DNA from: Diphasiastrum complanatum
Taxonomy: Eukaryota > Streptophyta > Lycopodiopsida > Lycopodiales > Lycopodiaceae
DNA: 64,000 nt
Direction: 5' to 3'
Assembly: GCA_029204225.1 (NCBI GenBank)
Contig: CM055092.1
Coordinates: 26,768,320-26,832,319, forward strand
Made by a program: the position numbers and the translations under genes. The notes under the pieces were generated by a model. It made no database searches. It was not told the origin of the DNA and saw nothing but the letters and a program-made list of their open reading frames with translations. Shown here piece after piece: positions 26,521-37,700 of the stretch (position 1 is the stretch's first letter; every line of letters starts with the position of its first letter).

Positions 26521-27705
26521 CTAAAATTGTACATCTAGGCCATTATCCATTAACTGGCCAACACTAAGCAAATTCTTGGTTAACTTAGGAACATAAAGAA
26601 CATTATCTAGATTCATCCTTTTGGATGATCCCACATACAAGGGAATTGTTCCTATTCCACTTATCTTACATTCTTGACTACTTGCAGTATAGATTGATCT
26701 ATGTAAGTCATTGTAAGAAAGTAAGGTGGAGAATATGTCCTTTTGATATGTCATGTGGGAACTTGCCCCACTATCAATCCACCAAGAATCATTGGTGTTG
26801 CTCTTGGATGATGGTGGTTTGTTGGAAACCATCAAGGATGACTCTTCATCCTCCTCTTCCTCCTGATGTGCAATGTTGCTTTGTTTGCTCTCTTGTGCCT
26901 TCTTCTTCTTGAGACGTTCTGATGCAAAATGTCCTTTCTTTCCACAGAAAAAACATTTGTACTTGGACTTGTCTTTGATCTTGCCCTTTGAGCTTGAAGC
27001 CTCATCCTCCTCCTTGGTCTCCTTGAAGTGCTTCTTCTTGCCATTGGTCTTCTTCTTACTTTTGAATGAGAAATTAGCTTTCTCATCAACATCCTGCAGA
27101 GAAATAGCATTCATTCTTGCATTGGTATGCAACATCCTACACTCTTCAGCTACTAATACACTGTGTAGCTTTTCTATAGTAGGCAAAGTGTCTTGGATTG
27201 CAAAGCTTTGGACCAAATTTGTAAAGCCACTCCCTAGACCATTTAGGACAATCTGAACAAGCTCACTATCTTGAATCTTCTCTCCAATGGAAGCTAACTC
27301 CCTATTAAGAGACTTGATTCTTAGCACATAATCTTGTGCATTCTCATCACTCCTCTTCATGCTTTGTAGAATCTGATTCCTAAGCATGAGAACCCTCGAA
27401 GTGTTACTAGACTCATAGATAGATTTTAAAGCTTCCCAAGCCTCTTTAGCACTCTTACATGATGATACTTCCCTTAAAACATCATTGCTTACATTCATCT
27501 TAATACAGTGAAGTGCAAGCCTAGACCTCTTCTTGTATCTCACTAATTCCTGTGCACCTAGAGGTTCATCTTCATCATCTATTAAAAACTCATAAAGATC
27601 CTGGAGCACCATTAGTGACTCCATCCTCACTTTCCAAATAGCATAATTGGTAGAATTTAACCTCTCACTACTAGCTTCTAGAAGGTAGGCTCCCACTGAT
27701 CCCAT
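26521..27705 (-). CDS. Copia gag-protease
   Basis: 394 residues from MGSVGAYLLEASSERL. A DUF4219/UBN2 gag domain comes first (NYAIWKVRMESLM, ALHCIKMNVSNDVLREV, LRIKSLNRELASIG). A Lys-rich stretch follows, then the zinc knuckle CFFCGKKGHFASER, where the last Cys is replaced by Arg. Next come an acidic tract and the protease WWIDSGASSHMT, with the aspartic motif intact. It ends with LLSVGQLMDNGLDVQF and a TAG. The pol frame continues in the same phase after that stop, which indicates a single nonsense change in a once-continuous polyprotein. The Cys-to-Arg change should weaken RNA packaging. Confidence 0.92.
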   Translation of the reverse strand: MGSVGAYLLEASSERLNSTNYAIWKVRMESLMVLQDLYEFLIDDEDEPLGAQELVRYKKRSRLALHCIKMNVSNDVLREVSSCKSAKEAWEALKSIYESSNTSRVLMLRNQILQSMKRSDENAQDYVLRIKSLNRELASIGEKIQDSELVQIVLNGLGSGFTNLVQSFAIQDTLPTIEKLHSVLVAEECRMLHTNARMNAISLQDVDEKANFSFKSKKKTNGKKKHFKETKEEDEASSSKGKIKDKSKYKCFFCGKKGHFASERLKKKKAQESKQSNIAHQEEEEDEESSLMVSNKPPSSKSNTNDSWWIDSGASSHMTYQKDIFSTLLSYNDLHRSIYTASSQECKISGIGTIPLYVGSSKRMNLDNVLYVPKLTKNLLSVGQLMDNGLDVQF

Positions 27706-28320
27706 CTTACTAGCAAGATTCTACACACAAGATATAGATTTGTTTGGACCTGAAACTCACAAAGGTTTCTAACTTGCAGTGTTTCACTCAAATGTTGACT
27801 TCTGATCCAACAGATGGATTTGTAATCACAGTTCTATCACTCCCTCACAAGCTGGAATGAAGATAAGATGAGATGAAAACTACACTCAAGCAAATCTTGC
27901 CAATCTTGGCTATTCTTGGACAAACACTGACTCTATCTCTCTCATTCACTTTGATGTACTTTCAAGACCTGGTTTCCACTTTAAGAAGGTCTGAAATCAG
28001 CCTAGATTAATTAGTTTCATGAAACAAATTCAAAAATAATCAATGGCAAGTAATTTTGGTAGCTTATCCTAGGATTTGCACCAAAAATTACATCAAACTG
28101 ACACCATATGAATTTTCTATGATCCAATGAATATGAGTTATTAAATGCTGGTTCAGAGATGCCCACACGTGTGAACAGTACGGATTTTGATCCTGAAAAA
28201 GTTTGGGATCAAATCCCCTCACCAAAACCTGGATACCAGCTCGCCCTTCCAATACTAGCTTTTTGCACCAAAACCTGCTAAAACTGGATTAGATTCAAAC
28301 ACAGATCAATGGCCTTGTAC
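27706..28320 (-). other. Copia untranslated leader
   Basis: This is the region between PBS and gag start. It contains another CACACGTGTG at 28164-28173. No open frame of interest. Confidence 0.75.
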
Positions 28321-28335
28321 TTGGCTCTGATACCA
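28321..28335 (-). other. Primer-binding site, tRNA-Met type
   Basis: Minus-strand TGGTATCAGAGCCAA begins two bases after the 5' LTR end and matches the standard initiator-Met tRNA PBS of plant Copia elements. Confidence 0.92.
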
Positions 28336-28337
28336 TG

Positions 28338-29020
28338 TGAAAAGTACAGTACTAAGGACCATAAATGGATCTTTAAATGATCCACAAGGTGATTGTATGC
28401 TTGTTAAACAATCTATCAGAAACTAGTCATCAGAAAACAAGATCTAGTTTAGCAGCTTGATAGGAAACAAGTAGAGACAATCAAAGCATTGATCAAATAG
28501 TCTAATCCAACTCCACACGTGTGGAAATAAGGCTGTAGTACGGCCTGTAGACAGTGTTTACAAAGTGCCAATGCTGGGTTTCATTGGAAAAATAGAGTAA
28601 TACAATGAGAGGAAACTCGAGTTTCTCCTTGAGGCTCCAAAAATTTTCTGTCTTCTCACTATGGAGAATGAAAATACATAGTAAAACACACTTCCTTTGC
28701 CAAGTTAGGTGAAAATCTAACATGTAATAAGGAAATAGACTGAACTTTCTTTCCCTACTGTGAAAACCCTAGCCTAGATCCAAGAGTCATGCTTGGTAGG
28801 TGCATGGTAGGTACAAATCTCATCATAAATCATGGTCTAGATCCTACAAAGTAGGAATCACTACCAAATAGACACAACCACTCCTCTTGACTCGTGGTAA
28901 CCTACTTTAGGTGTGTATGTACAAGTGGCACTTTGGCCATTCAAGTAATCAACAAACAATATTGACAAAATGTACAATATTCTACATGGCTAGATTTGCC
29001 AATGTAGGCAATTTTTCACA
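28338..29020 (-). repeat. 5' LTR of near-intact Copia
   Basis: 683 bases, partner of 23030-23718. It carries CACACGTGTG at 28514-28523, upstream of the presumed transcription start. Confidence 0.95.
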
Positions 29021-31250
29021 CAAAATTCTTGGATCGAAATAAAATTAGACCCCCAAGATCAAACTGGATCAGGTGAAAAATCTTAGGATTGAAATAAATT
29101 TAGACCTTAGGGTCAAATCAAATCAACTCAAAAAATCCATGGTCAAACTAGATTTAGACCTCAGAGTTTGATCGAATGGAATCAAATCAAATCAATTACT
29201 CTAAAATTCTCGAATACCTCGTGATGTAATCAATGTATAACAAGTTACTTTATATTTTCTTAATACTCATGATGTAATCAATGTATAGCAAGTTATTCTA
29301 TAGCGACATGAAAAAAAGGAATAAAATTTTGAATTGGGTAAGGACTTCTTGAATTCAACAATGTGTAGTACTTATCCAACAAATTTTCAATTGACTCAAA
29401 AATTTGACAATTAACCAAGCTTTATGGCATAATAACCTCACATAATTTGCATTTTTAGACTAGAAAAGAAATAGAAAATAATCAAACAAAGTGACCTGAA
29501 ACGGCCATGCTAAATAAAATCATTAAATTCAGAAATATCATGGGAACGTATGTGGAATGTTTTTGGCACAACATGTATGTAGTGCAACAAAAGTCACAAT
29601 GCAACATTTACATATTTCAAACAAATTATTACTGACTTTCAGATACATTTACATTCACCTTGTAATCCCTTACATATTCTCTCCTATTGAATTCTTATAA
29701 CAAAAGCAAAATTTCTATTGTTTGTCCTCTCTAACAAACTATGACTCATTCTAAATGTCTACCTACAAGACAGTGTTCGAGAAAGCCACCATAGTCCAAG
29801 AGTGGAACCGGCATCTTTTCCCAAAAATTGGCATGGCAAAAATTATGCAAGATTTCTTATGTCATATATCTTGGGTTTTATAGGGAAAAACCAGCAAGTA
29901 AGAGCATGTCACTCAATAGAGGCCGAAGAACTTTTTCCCATATCGATTTTTGGAGGGAAACCTCGAAAAGGTTTCCCCGATCATTGCTACAAGACCTCAA
30001 AAACACTTTTTAGTGAGAAAGTCCAATTAAAAGCAAATCAATACCATGAACATAGTTTATAGGAACTGTCCAAAGCTGTACCTAGAAATGCATTCCTAGC
30101 TACGGTTTCATACTGTTTCTAGAGTTCCTCAGGTACATTATTTTGTTCAGCATCATGTTTTAAAGAACCATTTTCAGCATCGTGTTCTCAGGATGATGTC
30201 ACGTTTTCAGGATGATTTCAGGATAGCATTTTCACATCCTGAAAATGTGAAAACAATACATATAGGGTTTAAGGTAAATGAAGCTACCTTAACCCCTGTA
30301 CATTTTCATGAATGGTCTACCTTAGCCCCTGTACATTTTCAGGATGGTTTACGTATAGGGTCTAAGGTTATCACATTTTCAGTATTGTGTTTTAAGGATC
30401 GATGTTATGATTTCCGGATCCCGTTCTAGAAACCGTACCTTAGGAATGGAACGGCCATTCCTAAGATATAGTTCCGTACATTTTCAGAAAGAAAATTCTT
30501 AGGGACGGCCATCAATGACCATGAATGGTCTACCTTAACCCACATGTGCTGCTTTAGCTTCATAAACCTATGATCCCTGCAAAACAGTGCTCAAATTGCT
30601 AAAATTGCACCTTAGAAGGTGAATTCACAGGCTAAGATCACCTCAATTCAGCATCACAAAAGCAATGTGCAGGTAAACATTTCAATGCTTCGGTAATGCA
30701 AAACACAGGCTTTTTTTAGAATCATCGTATCAGAAACCTTTCAATTTTACAAAGGAGCTCTCTACATTTAAATGGTTTAGAACACTTGCAAGGACTCCAA
30801 CAAATCGCCAAGATCGCTAGAGCTAATTGTGCTCATTCTGTAAGTGATGCTGCAAATGAATAGAACATAAGATGGCATTTGAATACACCCTAGCTATTTT
30901 GATATAGAAAACTGTCATGTGATGGGGATCCCCACTCAAGGGGAGTTACTGATTTTAGATACAATCTGCGGCATCAGCCTGTGATTGAGTTTCTAAGTGG
31001 CAAGTCGCCATTGAAGTATATATGGGCACAATGTAGGTCCTTCAGAAACAAATTAGTTGCAAACCATGATGTATGCATGTAGTAAAATGAGTAATGTGTT
31101 GATGGAAACAATTGAGCTATAGCATATTCACATATGGAAGTTGTTTAAGGTGCCCATCACTCATTCAATCATACGTTGACAATACAGTTTCACGTCACAG
31201 GTCAATGTAACCCTCGGCCCCCTTATGTTGGGGCCATGACATAAGTCCCT
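29021..31250. other. Region 3' of the aminotransferase gene, no gene seen
   Basis: Noncoding. A locally repetitive patch at 30130-30500 repeats 'ttttcaggat' and 'accttaacccctgtacattttca'-like phrases, including the palindromic 'cacatcctgaaaatgtg', and could be a decayed small inverted-repeat element. I found no canonical AATAAA on the minus strand just below the stop codon at 31251. Confidence 0.5.
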
Positions 31251-31706
31251 TCAAAGCAGCACCATACCCACATCTACAAGCTCAGTCAAACCTTTTTTCA
31301 ATCGTTCTGCTGCAAGCTTGCACTTCTCCTCAGTTAATCCCCCATATGATATTCGAATATACCCGGGCCCACCACTGGCACTTCCAGGAACTACAATCAC
31401 ACCATGCCGCTTTGCAAGCCACCTTACCACCGCCACATCATCCACCACGTTATCAGGCAACCTCGCCCAAAAGTAGATTGCACCCTCTCCACCTTTGACT
31501 GCTCCCACTCCTAAAGGTGCTAGAGCCTCCCTGACAATGGCCCTGTTCAGACCAAGCTTTTCTACTCTCTCAATCACCCATTCCCGACCAGCATCCAAAG
31601 CAGCCAAAGCCAGTTTTTGCCCTATGATAGAAGCACATATAGGCACATTATCTTGGACTTTCAAAAGCTGCTCACCTAACCCCTCAACAGAAGATGGATA
31701 AGCAAT
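31251..31706 (-). CDS. VAS1/ISS1-like: Aminotransferase exon 9 (C-terminal domain and stop)
   Basis: Encodes residues 248-398, from [10 protein letters not shown] to a TGA at 31251-31253. It contains [25 protein letters not shown] and [11 protein letters not shown] with substrate-binding Arg365. The acceptor is TTTGCAG, phase 0. Confidence 0.95.
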   Translation of the reverse strand: MAYPSSVEGLGEQLLKVQDNVPICASIIGQKLALAALDAGREWVIERVEKLGLNRAIVREALAPLGVGAVKGGEGAIYFWARLPDNVVDDVAVVRWLAKRHGVIVVPGSASGGPGYIRISYGGLTEEKCKLAAERLKKGLTELVDVGMVLL

Positions 31707-34700
31707 CTGCAAACGACAAATTGGAAAAGGTGAACTGGGGAACGTAATCCACAAAAGCTTCTAAAAAGGTTACCTAATCTTGACCAGCGTTATGTCGCTT
31801 GAGTTAGCCCATGTATGTTGTGGTGGTGTAGCACACTTGGCTTGGGCATGCCCACACAATGGCCAATACAAGAAAAAGAAATGACCGCAAATTATGCAAG
31901 TGACACCATCAATCTTTAACCACAGGGAAAATTGCTTACATATCCAATCCTCCAGCCCATCATACCATAAGCCTTGGAGAATGAAAACAGATTGACTATA
32001 TGATCCCCTTCAATGCACACATGCTTCCGCCCATCATACATGAAGTATCTACAAATTATAAAATATTAAATTCAACAGAAATTCTAGAGTGTCTGAAACG
32101 GCATTTTTTGTTGCATGGTCAAAATACCAATAAAACTGTAAAAGTTCAAGTAAAAAATCTTCATATCGAGCTGAGCCTTACTCATATGTATTGTCGACGA
32201 TGAGCCATGAACCTGCTTTCTGGCATAATTCTGCTATCCTCTAGTAAAAGAAAAACTACTTCCATCAAGGCTTTGTTTACATGAGCAATGAATTGAATCC
32301 TAGACTGTATCTAAAAAAAAAAAATAGTCTGAATATTGCCAAAGTCAATTCAAGGCCAAAACTAGGGCCAGTGGGGATATGGTTAAGAATATAGATTATA
32401 AGTAGAAACATATGAAAAGAAACCTTCAGAAGTGGCTCTGGAACATAAGTTCCTGAAGGATTGCCAGGATTAGCAATCGTCACAATCTTAGGTACTTGTT
32501 CCCCATCAGCGGTACTAAGTGTGTCTTCCAGCCAATCTGCAAAGATTCACATCATAAGTGACACATTATAATAGCAGCTAGCAGCGGTGGTAAGCCATGG
32601 ACAAGTCAATCTTGGCCTACACCAAAAATAGAAGAAGCTTTGAAAGAGAGATTAAGATTCATTTCTAACTCCTTTCCAAGGTATGCAAAGATGATCAGGA
32701 ATATTTAAAACAGAGTTAAAAGCCAGATACTAAAAGTATCGAACTTGCCAAATAGAATCAGGAAATGTACAGGTGAGATTAGTAAGAAAAGGACATAGAC
32801 CACAAGCTAGAAGGAAAAAACCTGAAAACCTGGAACGAGGGGAAAGGATTAGACTAAGGGAATGGATTAAATCAAATTGCAAAGGTACATGTTTTTATCC
32901 TAGAGGGGCTTTTGAACAATGGTCAAAGTTTAGAAAGACTGAAAGCATGCTCAATGTTCTATTTACAATAGATAAAATGTAATAATATGCAACCTAGCCA
33001 GTTATCTCCATCCTAGGCACAAGGAAACCTCTGAGAGCCACACTGAACCATTAGACAGTGTTGTAAGGAAAAATGACACTTCAAACATGGTATGAACAAA
33101 AAAAGTGTGTGAATGGTGAGTAAGAAAAATAAAAAATTCTTATCTATGTTCAGAGGGGTACATGTCTACCACCACAACCTTGGTGCCTACTATCCTGTGA
33201 GCAAGAAAGAAAAGGAAAGGAAAATGTAGAGGTTATGTGGGCATCAATGAAAAAGAGTCTTTTTCTTATGACATTATGATGGGTTGCACAACTCGATGCA
33301 CTCTGGCTTGATTGCCATGAAGTTAGTATCCTAGTCATGACCAGCAATCATGAGCTAAATCTATAACGGTAACGGGACATCCAGAAAAGGATATATAATC
33401 AAAAGCGAACTCACTGCTGACCTCTTTCACCGTGAGAAGGAAATGAAAACGGAGAGATAGTGAAAAAGGGAGAGAGATAGATAGGCTGATAGATCACAGA
33501 AGCTAGAAAGATAGGGTGCTCTAAGTGGATACGTGGAAGGAGGACACAGTTGCACATAGCTTAAGTGAAGCTACTTTAAAAAAGAGCAACAGACAGGTTG
33601 CAGAATAGATGGATTGATAGTGCAGAGCTGTGTGAAGCAGGCAACAGAAGGATCATTCCAGCCAATATGAGGATCAACATATCTTGATAATGGTGGAATT
33701 CGCTACACAGTTGGCTGATTCCACAGAGCACAAAGTGTATGCACTCAAGTTTCAATTCCAATTTCCAAAATGCCCATTGCAAAATGCATTGTGTTAGTAG
33801 TAAGTAATAAATTCCAGCTTTAGATTTTGAAGTAGCCAATATTAAACTAGTAACTAGTTGGAGCTTGGAACTTACTACTTGCTCACTGTTGTCATTGTGA
33901 TTTGTGAATTTTTTGAGCTTTCAATAGATGCAGATGGGCCTTCCACATCATGACCAAATGTAGCTCCCACATCCATGTCTTCTCAGGGAGAGGCTGCAGC
34001 TCAAGGTGAGTTGTGGGTCAGTGGTAGCGCAGCACCTGCAGCCCCCGCATCATCGAGGGGCCATGGACAGCTCAGAGGTAGCGACTACTTTGTGAACTCC
34101 TTCCAACAGAGAACCAAGAGGAAGCTGCAATTGTTGTTACGCAATGGTTTCACACATGTGACCTCGCATTTCACCTAGCTGGATTTCTGCATAGAAATAG
34201 ATGATGAGATCCATTTCGAAGATCAACTATGAGTGGGAGGAGCCTAACATGGAGCAGCTTAGCACGAGAGAGCTTGTTGTCGAGCAGTCGATGTCAGCTA
34301 CAACCCATTAAGACTTCATGGACCAAGTATGCCCTTTTAACTTTACATTTTGCAAGTTACAAATTGGGTTTTAATAACTTCAAATATATGTAATATGACT
34401 TGTGACTAACGACTCATGGCAGTCGACTTTATGTTAGCTTGAAGTAGGTTGGGTGTACCATCATATCAGATGGTTGGAGCTATGCAAGGAAGCGCTACAT
34501 TTTGAACATATTGCTGTCTTCCGACTTCAGCACAGTGTTTCTGAGAGCCATTGACACCTCAAAGGTACGCACATCATTGACTGGTGACTACATGTTTTGT
34601 CATATTAGGGATGTCATCAAGGAGGTGGGGATAGCGCAGGTATTTACTAAGTCCTGAGTCCCAACTCATTACTTTAGGGAGCTTACTACTTAGTGCCCAC

Positions 34701-37700
34701 TACTCTATGCTCATTGCTCAAAAAAGCTCACTACTTCATACTCAGCATTGAAATTTAATACTTATCATTACTTTATCCCCACATATTTGGAACGCCATGT
34801 GTTGCAAACTGCCTGGACCACTTTTTGGAGGACATTGCTGTAATATCATGAATCAAGGAGATGGGGCAAGGTTCTTGGTGAGGTTTGTCACCAAGAGATC
34901 GAGAGTGTTGAGCATGTTTAGGACCCACTCTAGCCCAACCAATTACTGGAGATCTTGGAGACCTACCCCAACCAAGTTTGGATCAATCCATTCTAGACAA
35001 TAGATTATTTCTAGACATCATTGTAACTTGTAACGATATTGGTAATTGAGTAGAGACTAGTACCTAGAATCCTTTTGAATTCTAAATAAATTGTTACAAC
35101 TTACTACTTACTACCAAGTACTTACAAGTTACTAATATAAAATTATTATCCAAGTTTGCTTTTATGTTCATTGTTTTGGAGCACTTGATGAAAGTGCATG
35201 GAAGCGTGAGGCAAATGGTTGTTTCATACCATTGGACACAAGGGGGGCCATCACAAGGACCCAGGTCAAAGAGGTTGAGACATTCGTGCTATTGAGTTCC
35301 TTTTGGGACGAGGCACAAACCACGGTGAGCAGCTTCGGATTTGCACGGTTATTAGCTTGAAGAGGTGTGTACTATATTCTATGTAGTATGACATATGTAA
35401 CTACTAATCTGTTGAAATTTGAATTTGCAAGTTGGCAGCTTGCACTTTCTAAACTTGTAGCGATCCCAATTGCCCAACCTATTTTTTTACTTTTTCTTTT
35501 CCATCTTCAAACTTTAAACTCCATTGAACTTTCAAATTCATATTTCAAATTTCAAGACCATTGATTTTGAATTCTTGAATTTTACAGGCTTGAAGAGATA
35601 CAAGATCGTTGGCAAACAAGATAGCAATGGTTCCATTAGCTTGTGCACATTGTGGCTAAAATACTTCACCCATTGTGGAGGCGAGATGCCCAATTCCATG
35701 ATAGGGATCTCAGGGACAGATGGAATTGGCCGGGTTTATCCTAGTTCTGTCAATCGAGACCAACTTCTGGATGACTTGGAGGTGTTCAACAAAAGAGACC
35801 CTAGAGTTTGGGAACTTCAAGGCATAGTTGAGAGAGTAACAAGTTATAGTTATAAATTATAATCTATTTAAAGTTTTTTAATTGCAAGAAAATTCGAAGG
35901 GTCCACTTGTTGATAAATTGTCGGCTGTAGCAGCTAGCTGGCAATTGCATCACGAATCCAGCTTATATAATCTAATTTCTCATGTAACTCATGACTAATA
36001 ACTTTCCAAATTCACGTAAACGGTAAGATATAGGTCAAAAATTCTAGAATGTTGAATCTAGATTCTAAACATTAAACTTCTCAATGCCCAGCCCCAACTA
36101 TGTTGCACCATGTCATGGTCAAGGAAGTATGAATTTTTTTGTTCCCAATCTACATAGGCTCTCCATACGGATCCTCTCTTAACATGCATGTGAGAGCAAT
36201 TGGAGTACGTTCTCTCCTATTCATACTTTCCACAACAAGAGAGCCCATAAATGTAAGTTCAAAGTTGTAACAGGTTTGAGTGTGGACTTTGAGGTATGTA
36301 CTTAGTACTTGAAATTTGAACATTGACATATGCATTTTTGTTGTGCATCTTCTTCGACATATTCATTACTTCAGAGTTTGCCAATATATGGAAAACCATG
36401 TTGTTTTGGGTAGGGAGGTTATGAAAAGGCTTAATACTGATGATTGTTTTACTTGGGCTTATTAACTCATCTAGATCCCAAAAGTACTTGATTACTTACA
36501 CTTGGAACACTAAGTCATTTGCCTTTCTGGATGCTTGGAAGGGTCCAAGGTCGGTATGGGTCTGGTAGTGCTAAGACAGAAAGTGATCTTTTCCTTAACC
36601 CTAGGAAGAACTCACCAAATACAAATAGTCGTACTCTCCTCTCATTCAGACAATTGATGGTTATAGAGATTGTCAACTTCTTTCAAGGAACAACTTCCTT
36701 TGTAGGAAGGGTTCAGAAGTAATAAGACTGCTGATTATTCTTCAGGAGACTGATAATCAATTGATACTTTACTGTCCTATTCTACAGTCTATGCACGACT
36801 CTATGGATGTGTTGATAACTATTCTACTTTTATTTGATGCTAATAGACTTTATGTATCATACTATGCATTTAGCATCAATTTTTACTATATCTCAACACG
36901 AAAATTGAGCTTCTGGATTGTGAAGTGTCAGAATGATTTTTTACGACTAATCAAAAGCATGTTTCCGCTTTAGCTTACCTATGATAGTTAAGACATTCAT
37001 AGACTTTTCTAACGAATTTTGTAAAAATAGCTCGTGTCACTTCTGTTCACTGATATAAACTGGAACAAAATAGCATATACCAAAGCAAATGTCCAAAACA
37101 TCGTATAAAGTCACAAATTTCTTTGCATTGTAGTATAAAGCTGCAAACTCTTTAGAATATAACCACATGTGCTAACAGATCTACATCGATATGCTACTTA
37201 CTGCAACAGCAATAAACTACAAATAGGAAAACTTGGACTCACTCAGCATTCATAACTGTGTATGGTCATATATCAACCTGGGTCTGGATGATAGGTTTTG
37301 GAATCACTTGGACCAATCCGTATGTTTTTTATGCCAGTCATTTGGAATGTCGTATAAGCATTAAAATAATATGGCATGAACATGACGACTGGATCTTCAG
37401 GATCACAAAGTGCAAGCGCCAAATTTGCATATGCCTGCTGAATGAGACAAATGAGTACATTGATGTCCTTATGAGCCTCATTATTGTCTATAGCAATACT
37501 ACTAAGCTTTCCATGTAGCATAAAAAGAAAAATGCTAATAAAAATATTCTCCAAACTTTCTCAGCATTATTTGACATACTTGATTGGCTCCAGCAGTAAC
37601 CATGACTGACGAATTGATCAATTTGTTCTCTTCCCTTAGCTACAAATAAAGCATGGAAATGGGTCAGTCAAAGTGCCCAGCAATGATGCTACTTAAGAAA

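Larger units (their letters stand above)
23030..29020 (-). mobile_element. Near-intact Ty1-copia retrotransposon
   Basis: A complete element on the minus strand: 5' LTR 28338-29020, PBS, leader, gag-protease, integrase, reverse transcriptase, RNase H, PPT, 3' LTR 23030-23718. By my count the LTRs differ by about 15 substitutions and one 6-base indel over 683 bases, roughly 98% identity, so it is fairly young. The flanks both contain ATTTTG (GAATTTTG before the 5' LTR, GATTTTG after the 3' LTR), an imperfect target duplication. The only coding breaks I see are one in-frame stop and a damaged zinc knuckle. Confidence 0.95.
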
